Assembly (NCBI RefSeq): GCF_039542035.1
Contig: NZ_BAABHJ010000008.1
Coordinates: 248,001-312,000 of the forward strand
Reading direction: 5' to 3'
DNA: 64,000 bases
Origin: Actinoallomurus liliacearum
GTDB lineage: Bacteria > Actinomycetota > Actinomycetes > Streptosporangiales > Streptosporangiaceae
The position numbers were made by a program, and so were the translations under genes. The first letter of the stretch is position 1; each line of letters starts with the position of its first letter. Under the pieces are notes generated by a model. It was not told where the DNA came from, searched no databases, and saw only the letters and a program-made list of their open reading frames with translations. This document shows, piece after piece, positions 7,506 through 16,200 of the stretch.

Positions 7506-8699
7506 TTGAACACGCAGGAGCTGCGGGCGCTGTCGGAACTGCACAGCGCGCACAACTACCACCCGCTGCCGATCGTGATCGCCGACGCCGAGGGCGCCTG
7601 GGTGACCGACGTCGAGGGCAAGCGGTACCTCGACATGCTGTCGGCGTACTCCGCCGTCAACTTCGGGCACCGCCATCCGCGGCTGGTCGAGGCCGCGCGG
7701 CGGCAGCTCGACCGCGTCACGCTGGTCAGCCGGGCGTTCGACCACGACCAGTTCGGGCCGTTCGTCGCCGAGCTGGCCGAGCTGGCCGGCAAGGAGATGG
7801 TCCTGCCGATGAACAGCGGCGCGGAGGCCGTCGAGACCGCGCTGAAGACCGCCCGCAAGTGGGGGTACGAGGTCAAGGGCGTGCCCGCCGAGCAGGCGAA
7901 CATCGTCACGTTCGAGGGCAACTTCCACGGCCGGACGACGACGATCGTCAGCTTCTCCACCGACCCGGACGCCCGCAACTCCTACGGCCCGTTCACGCCC
8001 GGGTTCCGCACCGTGCCCTACGGCGACGTCGAGGCGCTGCGCGCGGCCGTCGACGAGAACACGGTCGGCGTGCTGATCGAGCCGATCCAGGGCGAGGCCG
8101 GCGTGAACGTCCCGCCGAGCGGGTTCCTGGCGGCGGTGCGCGAGATCTGCACCGCCCGCGGCGCCCTGATGATCGCCGACGAGATCCAGTCGGGCCTGGG
8201 CCGTACCGGCACGACGTTCGCGGTCGAGCACGAGAACGTCGTGCCCGACGTCTACATCCTCGGCAAGGCGCTCGGCGGCGGCATCCTGCCGGTCTCCGCC
8301 GTCGTCGCCGACCGCGACATCCTCGGCGTCTTCAAGCCCGGCCAGCACGGGTCGACGTTCGGCGGCAACCCGCTCGCCTGCGCGGTGGGCCGCGAGGTCA
8401 TCGCGATGTTGAAGACCGGGGAGTTCCAGGAGCGCTCCCGCACGCTGGGGGCGCACCTGCACGCCCGGCTCGGCGCGCTGCCGCCGGAGCACGTCCGCGA
8501 GGTGCGCGGCCGCGGCCTGTGGGCCGGCGTGGAGCTTAACGGCAAGGCGCGCCCGGTCAGCGAGCGGCTGATGGAGCGCGGCGTGCTGGCGAAGGAGACG
8601 CATGAGACGACGCTCCGGCTGGCGCCGCCGCTGGTCGTGAGCCAGGAGGATTTGGACTGGGCGCTCGACCAGCTGGAGGCGGTCCTCACCGAGGTGTGA
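7506..8699 (+). CDS. rocD: ornithine aminotransferase
   Basis: A 397-residue PLP-dependent class III aminotransferase of the length usual for RocD. It converts ornithine and 2-oxoglutarate to glutamate semialdehyde and glutamate. Diagnostic stretches are AHNYHPLPIVIADAEGAWV, LPMNSGAEAVETALK, GNFHGRTTTIVSFS, IADEIQSGLGRTG (PLP-binding Asp) and ILGKALGGGILPVSA with Lys254 as the Schiff-base lysine. The start is TTG behind GAAGGAG. It is co-directional with the DDAH-like gene and probably in one operon under the divergent Lrp regulator. A double hairpin follows. Confidence 0.93.
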   Translation: MNTQELRALSELHSAHNYHPLPIVIADAEGAWVTDVEGKRYLDMLSAYSAVNFGHRHPRLVEAARRQLDRVTLVSRAFDHDQFGPFVAELAELAGKEMVLPMNSGAEAVETALKTARKWGYEVKGVPAEQANIVTFEGNFHGRTTTIVSFSTDPDARNSYGPFTPGFRTVPYGDVEALRAAVDENTVGVLIEPIQGEAGVNVPPSGFLAAVREICTARGALMIADEIQSGLGRTGTTFAVEHENVVPDVYILGKALGGGILPVSAVVADRDILGVFKPGQHGSTFGGNPLACAVGREVIAMLKTGEFQERSRTLGAHLHARLGALPPEHVREVRGRGLWAGVELNGKARPVSERLMERGVLAKETHETTLRLAPPLVVSQEDLDWALDQLEAVLTEV

Positions 8700-8704
8700 G
8701 GCTC

Positions 8705-8771
8705 CCGGCGGCCGACGTGAGGCCGCCGGCCGGTCGTTCGCGGAGGTCCGGGCCCCGGGGGGTCCGGACCT
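8705..8771 (+). terminator. two consecutive stem-loops after rocD
   Basis: CCGGCGGCC (8705-8713) pairs perfectly with GGCCGCCGG (8721-8729) over a 7-nt loop. AGGTCCGG (8744-8751) pairs with CCGGACCT (8764-8771). They separate rocD from the next transcription unit. Confidence 0.65.
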
Positions 8772-8805
8772 TCGTCCATGTCACCCCATGTCGCCGTAAA
8801 TCCGT

Positions 8806-8846
8806 TTGCAGCCGTCGAACCGGAGTTCTATAGTCCAAGTGGATTA
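8806..8846 (+). promoter_or_regulatory. promoter and palindromic operator of the padR-efflux operon
   Basis: TTGCAG (8806-8811) and TATAGT (8829-8834) are 17 nt apart, a near-ideal housekeeping promoter. A 16-bp palindrome TAgTCCA-ag-TGGAtTA (8831-8846) overlaps the -10 and the expected start site. That is where a repressor would block transcription. PadR-type autoregulation is the simplest reading. Confidence 0.6.
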
Positions 8847-8872
8847 ATCAGTACGGACCAGAAAAGACGACG

Positions 8873-9469
8873 ATGCCACGACCGCTCACGCCTCTCGGAT
8901 TGGCAGTGCTCAGGCTGCTCCACGACGAGCCCATGCACCCGTACGAGATGCAGCAGCGCATCCGCGACCACGCCATCGACCAGGTGGTCAAGGTCGCGCA
9001 CGGGTCGCTCTACCACACGGTCGAACGGCTCGCCGGACAAGGACTGATCGAGTCCGTGGAGACGACGCGCGAAGGGCGCCGCCCCGAGCGCACCGTCTAC
9101 GCGATCACCGAACAAGGCCGGGACGAGGCGCATTCCCGGCTCCGCGACTTCATTCGCCGCCCCTCGCAGGAATACCCGGTCATCGGCATGGCGCTGTCCT
9201 TCCTGGCCATGCTGCCGCCGGACGACGCCGCCCACCTGCTCGACCTCCGCGCGGTCGCCCTCGAGGGCAAGCTCGCCGCGCACGACATCGTCGTCGACGG
9301 CCTGTTCAAGCAAGGGCTGCAGCGGATCCAGCTGATCGAGGTCGAGTACTGCAACGCACAGCTGCGGTCCGAGCTGGAGTTCCTGCGCGCGCTCAGCGAG
9401 GACATCAAGAGCGGCCGGCTGACCTGGCGGCCTCCCGGCCGCCCGAACGGGGAGAACAACGTCACATGA
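8873..9469 (+). CDS. PadR family transcriptional regulator
   Basis: A 198-residue repressor-type protein. Residues 1-85 are the PadR winged helix (LTPLGLAVLRLLHDEPMHPYEMQQRI...GSLYHTVERLAGQGLIE). The C-terminal half is the helical dimerisation domain (Vir_act_alpha_C type). Its TGA overlaps the start of the efflux pump gene (ATGA), so the pair is coupled. The standard arrangement is that a drug releases PadR from the operator and raises pump expression. The palindrome over its own promoter supports this. Confidence 0.9.
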   Translation: MPRPLTPLGLAVLRLLHDEPMHPYEMQQRIRDHAIDQVVKVAHGSLYHTVERLAGQGLIESVETTREGRRPERTVYAITEQGRDEAHSRLRDFIRRPSQEYPVIGMALSFLAMLPPDDAAHLLDLRAVALEGKLAAHDIVVDGLFKQGLQRIQLIEVEYCNAQLRSELEFLRALSEDIKSGRLTWRPPGRPNGENNVT

Positions 9470-11079
9470 GGAAATGGCATGGCAACCCCTGGGCGATCTT
9501 GTTGACGCTCAGTCTCGGGTTCTTCATGACACTGCTGGACCTGACGATCGTGAACATCGCGATGCCCAGCATGATCGACAAACTGGGCGCATCGCTGGAC
9601 GAGGTCCTCTGGGTGGTCAACGCCTACGTCCTCGTCCTCGCGGTCCTGCTGATCACCGCGGGCCGGCTGGGCGACCTGCGCGGCCAGCGGAACCTGTTCA
9701 TCGCGGGCGTGACCGTCTTCACCATCGCCAGCCTGCTGTGCGGCATCTCGCAGAACCCGGCCGAGCTGATCGCCGCCCGCGCGGTGCAGGGCCTCGGCTC
9801 CGCCCTGCTGATGCCGCAGACGATGGCGATCATCATCGCCACCTTCCCGGCCGAACGCCGGGGTGCGGCACTCGGCATCTGGGGCGCCGTGGCGGGGGTC
9901 GCGACGATCGCCGGGCCTACGCTCGGCGGGCTCCTGGTGACCGCCTTCGACTGGCGATGGATCTTCTTCGTCAACCTGCCGATCGGCGTGCTCGTCCTCG
10001 TGCTGGCGTTCACGGTCATCCCCAGTGTCCGGATCGAGCGCTCCCACCGTCTCGACCTCGTCGGCGTTCTGATCGCCACGGTCGCGCTGTTCTGCCTCGT
10101 CTTCGCCCTCACCGAGGGCCAGCGGTACGACTGGAACGGCGTCATCTGGGCGCTGTTCGCGGCGGCGGCCGTCGTCTTCGCGATCTTCCTCGTGCAGCAG
10201 CGCACCCAGCAGAACCGTGACCCGCTCGTCCCGTTCGTCCTGTTCAAGGATCGCAACTTCACGGTCCTGAACTTCGTCGGCGCGGTCCTGTCCATCGGGA
10301 TGATCGGCGTTTTCCTGCCCCTCACCATCTACCTGCAGTCGGTGCTCGGCTTCAGCGCCCTCAAGGCGGGTCTGGTCATGGCCCCGTCCTCGGTCGTGTC
10401 GATGTTCCTCGCGCCGGTCGCCGGCCGGATAACCGACAAGATCGGCGGTAAGTTCATCCTCATGGCCGGGCTCACGCTGTACGCGGTCGGCATGGGTTGG
10501 ATCGTGCTGATCGCCGGCGTCGACTCGAGCTGGCCGACCTTCCTGCCCGGACTGATCGTCTCCGGTATCGGCATCGGCGGCGTCTTCGCGCCGATGGCCA
10601 CCGAGGCGATGCGCGGCGTCGACCCCCGCATGGCCGGCGCGGCCTCCGGCGTCAACAACACGACCCGGCAGATCGGTTCGGTGGTGGGCAGCGCCGCCGC
10701 TGGCGCCATCCTGCAGAACCAGCTCGCCTCCCACCTCCGGGACGAGGCCCAGAAGCGCGCCGGCGCGCTTCCCGCCGAGGCGCGCGGCCCGTTCGTCCAG
10801 GGATTCAAGGACGCCGCCAAGGGCGGGCTCGAGGTGGGCGCCGGCCAGACCGGAGCGGCTCAGCACCTGCCGCAGAACCTCCCCCAGCAGGTCGTCCACC
10901 AGATCACCCAGGCGGCCCAGAGCGTGTTCGGACACGGCTTCGTCGACGCGATGAAGCCGACGATGCTCCTGCCGCTCGCCCTCGTCTTCGTCGGAGCCGC
11001 GTCCTGCTTCGCGGTGCGGGGCTACCGGCGGAACACCGCCGACCGCTCGCCCGAGACGGTCGAGGCGACCACCGGCTGA
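9466..11079 (+). CDS. MFS drug efflux transporter, DHA2 (14-helix) family
   Basis: A 537-residue integral membrane protein of the EmrB/QacA family, exporting drugs by proton antiport. Motif A appears as AGRLGDLRGQRNLF after TM2, and the antiporter motif C as WGAVAGVATIAGPTLGG in TM5. The N-terminus (MTLLDLTIVNIAMPSM) holds the D1 motif. About 14 hydrophobic segments are visible, with a large extracytoplasmic loop before the last helix (residues 415-485). It overlaps padR by 4 bp. Confidence 0.92.
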   Translation: MRKWHGNPWAILLTLSLGFFMTLLDLTIVNIAMPSMIDKLGASLDEVLWVVNAYVLVLAVLLITAGRLGDLRGQRNLFIAGVTVFTIASLLCGISQNPAELIAARAVQGLGSALLMPQTMAIIIATFPAERRGAALGIWGAVAGVATIAGPTLGGLLVTAFDWRWIFFVNLPIGVLVLVLAFTVIPSVRIERSHRLDLVGVLIATVALFCLVFALTEGQRYDWNGVIWALFAAAAVVFAIFLVQQRTQQNRDPLVPFVLFKDRNFTVLNFVGAVLSIGMIGVFLPLTIYLQSVLGFSALKAGLVMAPSSVVSMFLAPVAGRITDKIGGKFILMAGLTLYAVGMGWIVLIAGVDSSWPTFLPGLIVSGIGIGGVFAPMATEAMRGVDPRMAGAASGVNNTTRQIGSVVGSAAAGAILQNQLASHLRDEAQKRAGALPAEARGPFVQGFKDAAKGGLEVGAGQTGAAQHLPQNLPQQVVHQITQAAQSVFGHGFVDAMKPTMLLPLALVFVGAASCFAVRGYRRNTADRSPETVEATTG

Positions 11080-11121
11080 CCTCGGCGGCGGGGATCCCGC
11101 GACCCGCGACTCACGAGCACC

Positions 11122-11152
11122 GAGCGCGCACGTCCACCGGGCGTGCGCGCTC
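11122..11152. terminator. bidirectional terminator hairpin
   Basis: GAGCGCGCACG (11122-11132) and CGTGCGCGCTC (11142-11152) form a perfect 11-bp stem with a 9-nt loop. It lies between the convergent efflux gene and the DUF6113-like gene. Confidence 0.75.
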
Positions 11153-11167
11153 CGTGCGTCCTACGGG

Positions 11168-11608
11168 TCAGCCGCGGGGCGTCGGCACGGACGTCGTGCC
11201 GCGCAGGATCCAGGGACGCGGCGAACGGGTCACCGCGACCGCGACGACGGCGGCGATCGACCCGCCGAAGATGAAGACGTACCCGGCGGTGGTGCCGGTC
11301 ACGATGAGGTCGCCCTCCGGACGCCGGCTCGACAGCAGCACGACGACGATCAGCCACGGCACGGCCAGGGTCGCCACGCCGACCTTGCTCTCCATCGCCC
11401 ACCCGGCGAGCCGGAACGCCGCGAACTCGACGAGGGACAGGAGGACGGCGGCCACCGGGAAGCCCGCGAGCGTCCAGGAGAACTGGAACGACGTGATCAC
11501 GCCGAAGATCAGACCGAGCACGACGAGCACGCCGTACGCGACACCCGTCACCAGGGCTGACTCACGCGACGGCTCCTGAGGGGCGTACGGGCCCGTCCAT
11601 TGCTCCAC
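11168..11608 (-). CDS. DUF6113-like small membrane protein
   Basis: A 146-residue protein with four hydrophobic segments (about residues 19-40, 47-66, 76-93 and 106-125) and short polar termini. It lies 6 bp downstream of mshB. From memory, a DUF6113-type membrane protein often accompanies mshB in actinomycetes; the assignment rests on that context and on the topology. Its function is unknown. Confidence 0.7.
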   Translation of the reverse strand: MEQWTGPYAPQEPSRESALVTGVAYGVLVVLGLIFGVITSFQFSWTLAGFPVAAVLLSLVEFAAFRLAGWAMESKVGVATLAVPWLIVVVLLSSRRPEGDLIVTGTTAGYVFIFGGSIAAVVAVAVTRSPRPWILRGTTSVPTPRG

Positions 11609-11614
11609 AGCGGG

Positions 11615-12463
11615 TCAGGCTACCGGGTGCCTCAGACCGGTCTCGCGGCCGTCCGCTCCGAGCGGGCCCGGCTCCCCGGCGAGGAGCGTGTAGTACTCGA
11701 CGCCCGGGAGCGGCTGGCCGACGTCGTTGGACAGCGCGAAGTACGGCGGATCGACGGTGATCTGCGTACGGTGCGCCCGCATCGCGGCGATCTTGGCCGG
11801 CAGGTGGTCGCGGGCGTCGACCCGTGTGGTCACCTGCTCGTCCGGGACGCCGAAGCCGAACTCGGCGACCGAGGCGACCTTCTCGAACGGCCCCCGGCCC
11901 ACCGCCTCCTCGAGCGTCGACAAGGGCACGGCGGTGGCGTAGAACCGCGCGGGCCGCCCCGGCTCGCCGGTACCGAAGGACGGGTCCGCCGCCCGCTCGA
12001 ACGCCCGCCACGCGACCCGGTGCGCCTGGATGTGGTCCGGGTGACCGTAGAAGCCGTTCGCGTCGTAGGTGACGACGACCTGCGGGCGGACCTCGCGCAT
12101 GACGGCGACGAGCTCGGCGGCGGCCTCGTCGACGTCGGCCCGCCAGAAGGCGCGCGGATGGTCGTTGGACGGCACGCCCATCATCCCGGAGTCGCGCCAG
12201 CGCCCCGGGCCGCCGAGGAACCGGTGGTCGGTCACCCCGAGCGCGGCGCACGCCTCGGCCAGCTCGCCGACGCGGTACTCCCCCAGCGCGTCGCCGCTCA
12301 GGTGACGCAGCTCCTCGGGGATGACCTCGCCCTCCTCACCGCGCGTGCAGGTGACCAGGCAGACGTGGGCGCCCTCGGCGGCGTACTTCGCCATGGTCGC
12401 CCCGGTCTCGATCGACTCGTCGTCCGGATGGGCGTGCACGAACAGGATGCGCAGGTCGGCCAT
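11615..12463 (-). CDS. mshB: mycothiol biosynthesis deacetylase MshB
   Basis: A 282-residue zinc deacetylase of the LmbE/PIG-L family that removes the acetyl group from GlcNAc-inositol in mycothiol synthesis. The zinc motif AHPDDE lies at residues 11-16 and the third ligand region is YGHPDHIQAHR. LVTCTRGEEGEVIP and VVTYDANGFYGHPD are characteristic of MshB over the paralogue Mca. The start MADLRILFVHAHPDD at 12463 is chosen; the longer in-frame extension is Pro/Arg-rich and overlaps the upstream kinase gene. It lies 11 bp after that kinase gene. Its presence fixes the host as an actinobacterium. Confidence 0.93.
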   Translation of the reverse strand: MADLRILFVHAHPDDESIETGATMAKYAAEGAHVCLVTCTRGEEGEVIPEELRHLSGDALGEYRVGELAEACAALGVTDHRFLGGPGRWRDSGMMGVPSNDHPRAFWRADVDEAAAELVAVMREVRPQVVVTYDANGFYGHPDHIQAHRVAWRAFERAADPSFGTGEPGRPARFYATAVPLSTLEEAVGRGPFEKVASVAEFGFGVPDEQVTTRVDARDHLPAKIAAMRAHRTQITVDPPYFALSNDVGQPLPGVEYYTLLAGEPGPLGADGRETGLRHPVA

Positions 12464-12474
12464 GGCCCGCAACG

Positions 12475-13932
12475 CTATCCGGCGGGCAGGCTCGCCTTGC
12501 CGCCACCCTGGTCCTTCCCACCGCCCGTCGGGTCTCCGGTCGGCTCCTTCGGGCCGCTGGTCGTCGGCTGGTCGGTGGGCGCCGAGGTGGTCGGCTCGTG
12601 GCTGGTGGGCGCCGCCGTCGCCGTCCGGGTGGGCGACCAACGGTGCGTCGGCCGCTGGCTGTAGCTCGGCTCGGGCCGCGAGCCGCTCTGGACCGGCTGC
12701 TGCGGCTCCCCGCTGTCATCGGGCTGCTCGCTGGAGGCCTGGGCGCTCGGCGCCGGGCCGGGCGCCGGCTTGTTCCCATGGTGGCCGGCCGCCCAGACGA
12801 CCACCGCGGCGAGCGCCACCGCGAGGACGAGCCCGGCCACCGCCGCCAGGACCAGCCCCGGCGACGTGCCGCGGCGGGCCGCGCCGGCCGGCTGCGTCAT
12901 CCCGGCCTGATGCGGCATCGTCGGACCTCCGGCGCCCGCGCCCGCCGCCATGGCTCCGAGGCCGCCCGCCGCGATCGTGGGCGCGGCCGGCGTGACCGGC
13001 GCGGCCGGCGTGACCGGCGCGGTCGGGACGGCGCCGGCCGCCCTGGTCTCGGCGAACGCGGCGCCCTGGTCCAGGATCGCCGTCTGCGGGCCTCCGCCGA
13101 CCACCGGAGCGGCCGGGGTGACGCCCTCCTCGCCCAGCAGGCGCATCAGCAGTTGCTGGGCGGTGGGCCGTACGGCCGGATCCTTGGCGAGGCAGTCGGC
13201 GACGATGCCGCGCAGCGGCTCGTGCACGCCGCCGAGGTCCGGCGGCTCGCTCAGGATGCGGTTGATCACCGCCATCACGGTGTCCTGCCCGAACGGCGCG
13301 GTGCCGGTGGCGGCGTACGCCATCGTCGAGCCCCAGGCGAAGATGTCGGCGGCCGGGGTGATCTCCCTGCCGGTGAGCTGCTCGGGCGCCATGTAGGCGG
13401 GGGTCCCGATGGCGGAGTTGGTCATCGTCGCGGCCGCGTCGAGGGCCTTGGCGATGCCGAAGTCGATGACCCGCGGCCCGTCGGGACCGATCAGGACGTT
13501 CTGCGGCTTGAAATCACGGTGGACGATGCCCGCCTGGTGGATGGCGACGAGCGCGGTGACCGTGCCGATGGCCAGCCGCTCCAGCTCGGCGCCGGACCGG
13601 GGGGACTCTCCGGTGACCAGTTGCTGCAGTGACGGGCCGGGGACGTACTCGCTGACGATGTACGGCCGGTCGCCGTCCACGTCGGCCTCCAGGACCTGCG
13701 CGGTGCAGAACCGGGCGACGCGCTTGACGGCGGCCAGTTCGCGCAGGAACCGGCCCCGCGCGGTGTCGTCCTGAGCGAGGTCACCGCGCAGCAGCTTGAT
13801 GGCCACCGGGTCCCCGGTGGCCGAGCGGCCGAGGTAGACCGTGCCCTGGCCGCCCTCCCCGAGGCGGCCCGTCACTTCGTAAGACCCCAACCGGTCTGGA
13901 TCACCGGGCTGTAGGGGACGGGCGTCGGGCAT
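12475..13932 (-). CDS. transmembrane Ser/Thr protein kinase
   Basis: A 485-residue Hanks-type kinase. The glycine loop is LGEGGQGTVYLG (24-35), catalytic Lys46 is in VAIK, Asp140 is in HRDFKPQN, and DFGIAK and GTPAYMAPE follow, so it should be active. The kinase domain ends near residue 280. A low-complexity Ala/Pro/Thr/Val region with tandem PVTPAA units follows, then one membrane helix (LVLAAVAGLVLAVALAAVVVWA, about 370-392). The extracellular tail is Ser/Thr/Pro-rich with no recognisable sensor domain. The ATG at 13932 follows CAGGAG. It leads the kinase-mshB-DUF6113 unit. Confidence 0.9.
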   Translation of the reverse strand: MPDARPLQPGDPDRLGSYEVTGRLGEGGQGTVYLGRSATGDPVAIKLLRGDLAQDDTARGRFLRELAAVKRVARFCTAQVLEADVDGDRPYIVSEYVPGPSLQQLVTGESPRSGAELERLAIGTVTALVAIHQAGIVHRDFKPQNVLIGPDGPRVIDFGIAKALDAAATMTNSAIGTPAYMAPEQLTGREITPAADIFAWGSTMAYAATGTAPFGQDTVMAVINRILSEPPDLGGVHEPLRGIVADCLAKDPAVRPTAQQLLMRLLGEEGVTPAAPVVGGGPQTAILDQGAAFAETRAAGAVPTAPVTPAAPVTPAAPTIAAGGLGAMAAGAGAGGPTMPHQAGMTQPAGAARRGTSPGLVLAAVAGLVLAVALAAVVVWAAGHHGNKPAPGPAPSAQASSEQPDDSGEPQQPVQSGSRPEPSYSQRPTHRWSPTRTATAAPTSHEPTTSAPTDQPTTSGPKEPTGDPTGGGKDQGGGKASLPAG

Positions 13933-14030
13933 CAATACTCCTGGGGGAAACGGCTTATGGACGGCAACAGTCTTCCGCATGACCGGCGGGCTTGCACGGA
14001 GCATGAGCGGCCTGCTGGCAGGATCGAGAC

Positions 14031-16127
14031 ATGACGACGAGCTTTCCCCGGCAGAGCGCGCGTACACGGCGTTTCACCCTCGGAGCGCCCCGCGGTTTCC
14101 TGGTCTCCCCCGACGGTTCACGCGTCGTGTTCCTCCGCACGCGCGGCGGTACCGACCCCGTCACCTGCCTGTGGGCGCTCGACGTCCCGCGCGACGGCGC
14201 CGAGGCGAAGGAACGCCTGATCGTCGACCCGCGCGGCCTCGACCTGCCCGGCGAGGAGGACCTGCCCGCCGAGGAGAAGGCCCGCCGGGAACGCGCCCGC
14301 GAGCAGGCGGGCGGAATCGTCACGTACGCCACCGACGAGGGGCTGACGCTCGCCGCGTTCGCGCTGTCCGGGCGGCTGTTCGTCACCGACCTCGACGCCG
14401 CCGTCCGCCCCCTGGACGCCGCCGTCCCCGCCTTCGACCCGCGTCCGGACCCGACCGGCGCCCACGTCGCGTACGTCTCCGGCCGCGCCCTGCGCGTGAT
14501 CGAGGTGGCGACCGGCGCGGACCGCGCGCTGGCCGAGCCGGAGGGCGAGCAGGTCTCGTACGGCCTCGCGGAGTTCATCGCCGCCGAGGAGATGCAGCGC
14601 ATGCGCGGGTACTGGTGGGCACCCGACGGCACCGCCCTCCTCGCCGCCCGCGTCGACGAGTCACCGGTGCGCCGCTGGCACATCGCCGACCCCGCGAACC
14701 CGGCGACGCCGGCCCGGGAGGTCGCCTACCCCGCCGCGGGCACGCCTAACGCCGACGTCTCCCTCTTCGTCCTCGGGCTGGACGGCGCGCGGCAGGAGGT
14801 CGAGTGGGACCGGGGGACGTTCCCGTACCTCGTCACCGCCCGCTGGGACTCCCGCGGCGCGCTGCTGGTCGTCCAGACCCGCGACCAGAAGACGATGCGG
14901 ATCCTGGCGGCCGACCCGTCCACCGGCCGGACCACGCTCGTCCGGGAGGACACCGACCCGGTCTGGCTGGACATCGTCCCCGGCGCGCCCGCCCGTACCG
15001 GCGAGGGCGACCTCGTCTGGGTGGCCGAAGACGGCCACGACGCGCGCGGGCTGATCATCGGCGGCGAGCGCGTCACCCCGGACGGCCTGCACGTGCGCGC
15101 CGTGCTCGACGTGGACGGCGACACCGTCCTGTTCACCGCCTCCGAGGAGCCCACCGAGATCCACGTCTGGGCGTACGGCCCCGGCGGCCTCGCCCGGCTG
15201 AGCGACGGCGCGGGGGTGTACGGCGGCCGTCGGCGCGGCGGCACGACCGTCGTCACCGGAAGCCGGCTCGACCGGTTCGGCGCCGAGACGACCGTGCTGC
15301 GCGACGGCGCCCCCGTCGGCCGGATCGCCTCCCACGCCGAGCAGCCGTCCCTGGACGTCGGCGTCACCCTGATCCGGGCGGGCGAGCGCGAGCTGCGCAC
15401 CGCCGTGCTGCTGCCGACCGGCTACACCGGGGACGAACCGCTGCCCGTGCTCATGGACCCCTATGGCGGGCCGCACGCGCAGCGGGTCCTCGCCGCGCGC
15501 CGCGCCTTCGCCGAGCCGCAGTGGCTCGCCGACCAGGGGTTCGCGGTCGTCGTCGCCGACGGACGCGGCAGCCCCGGCCGGGGACGCGACTGGGAGCACG
15601 CGATCCACCACGACCTCGCCGGGCCGGTCCTGGACGACCAGATCGCGGCGCTGCGCGGGGCCGCCGAGCGGTTCCCCCTCGACCTGTCGCGGGTGGCCAT
15701 CCGGGGCTGGTCGTTCGGCGGGTACCTCGCCGCGCTCGCGGTGCTGCGCCGACCGGACGTCTTCCACGCGGCGATCGCGGGCGCGCCGGTCACCGACTGG
15801 ACGCTGTACGACACGCACTACACGGAGCGTTACCTCGGCGACCCCGGCGCGGACCCGGAGCCGTACGAGCGGTCGAGCCTGTTCGGCGCCGTTTCCGGCG
15901 GTGACGTGCCCGCGGACGTGACGCGGCCGCTGCTGCTCATCCACGGGCTGGCCGACGATAACGTCGTCGCCGCGCATACGCTGCGTCTATCCTCGGCATT
16001 GCTGGCCGCCGGCCGGCCGCACGCCGTCCTGCCGCTGTCCGGCGTCACCCACATGACGCCGCAGGAGGTCGTCGCCGAGAACCTCCTGCTCCTCCAGATC
16101 AGGTTCCTTAAGGAAGCGCTCGCGTGA
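14031..16127 (+). CDS. S9 family prolyl oligopeptidase / dipeptidyl peptidase IV-like
   Basis: A 698-residue serine peptidase. Residues 1 to about 430 are the DPP-IV-type beta-propeller (EQVSYGLAEFIAAEEMQRMRGYWWAPDG is typical, including the EE motif that binds the peptide amino terminus). The C-terminal alpha/beta-hydrolase carries the triad Ser561 (GWSFGGY), Asp642 (HGLADDN) and His674 (GVTHMTP). There is no signal peptide, so it is probably cytoplasmic and trims Pro/Ala-containing peptides. The start is ATG at 14031, divergent from the kinase gene. No cleavage specificity can be proved here. Confidence 0.92.
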   Translation: MTTSFPRQSARTRRFTLGAPRGFLVSPDGSRVVFLRTRGGTDPVTCLWALDVPRDGAEAKERLIVDPRGLDLPGEEDLPAEEKARRERAREQAGGIVTYATDEGLTLAAFALSGRLFVTDLDAAVRPLDAAVPAFDPRPDPTGAHVAYVSGRALRVIEVATGADRALAEPEGEQVSYGLAEFIAAEEMQRMRGYWWAPDGTALLAARVDESPVRRWHIADPANPATPAREVAYPAAGTPNADVSLFVLGLDGARQEVEWDRGTFPYLVTARWDSRGALLVVQTRDQKTMRILAADPSTGRTTLVREDTDPVWLDIVPGAPARTGEGDLVWVAEDGHDARGLIIGGERVTPDGLHVRAVLDVDGDTVLFTASEEPTEIHVWAYGPGGLARLSDGAGVYGGRRRGGTTVVTGSRLDRFGAETTVLRDGAPVGRIASHAEQPSLDVGVTLIRAGERELRTAVLLPTGYTGDEPLPVLMDPYGGPHAQRVLAARRAFAEPQWLADQGFAVVVADGRGSPGRGRDWEHAIHHDLAGPVLDDQIAALRGAAERFPLDLSRVAIRGWSFGGYLAALAVLRRPDVFHAAIAGAPVTDWTLYDTHYTERYLGDPGADPEPYERSSLFGAVSGGDVPADVTRPLLLIHGLADDNVVAAHTLRLSSALLAAGRPHAVLPLSGVTHMTPQEVVAENLLLLQIRFLKEALA

Positions 16128-16200
16128 CCGTTGCCCCCGCGCCCGGTAAAGGGCACCATTCTTCAGACGGTGCGACCGGCACCCCGACCCCCGACGAGAC

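Noticed and set aside
9097..10935. 612-codon minus-strand frame
   Set aside because: Antisense to padR and the MFS pump; composition is His/Asp/Arg/Gln-rich without any domain.
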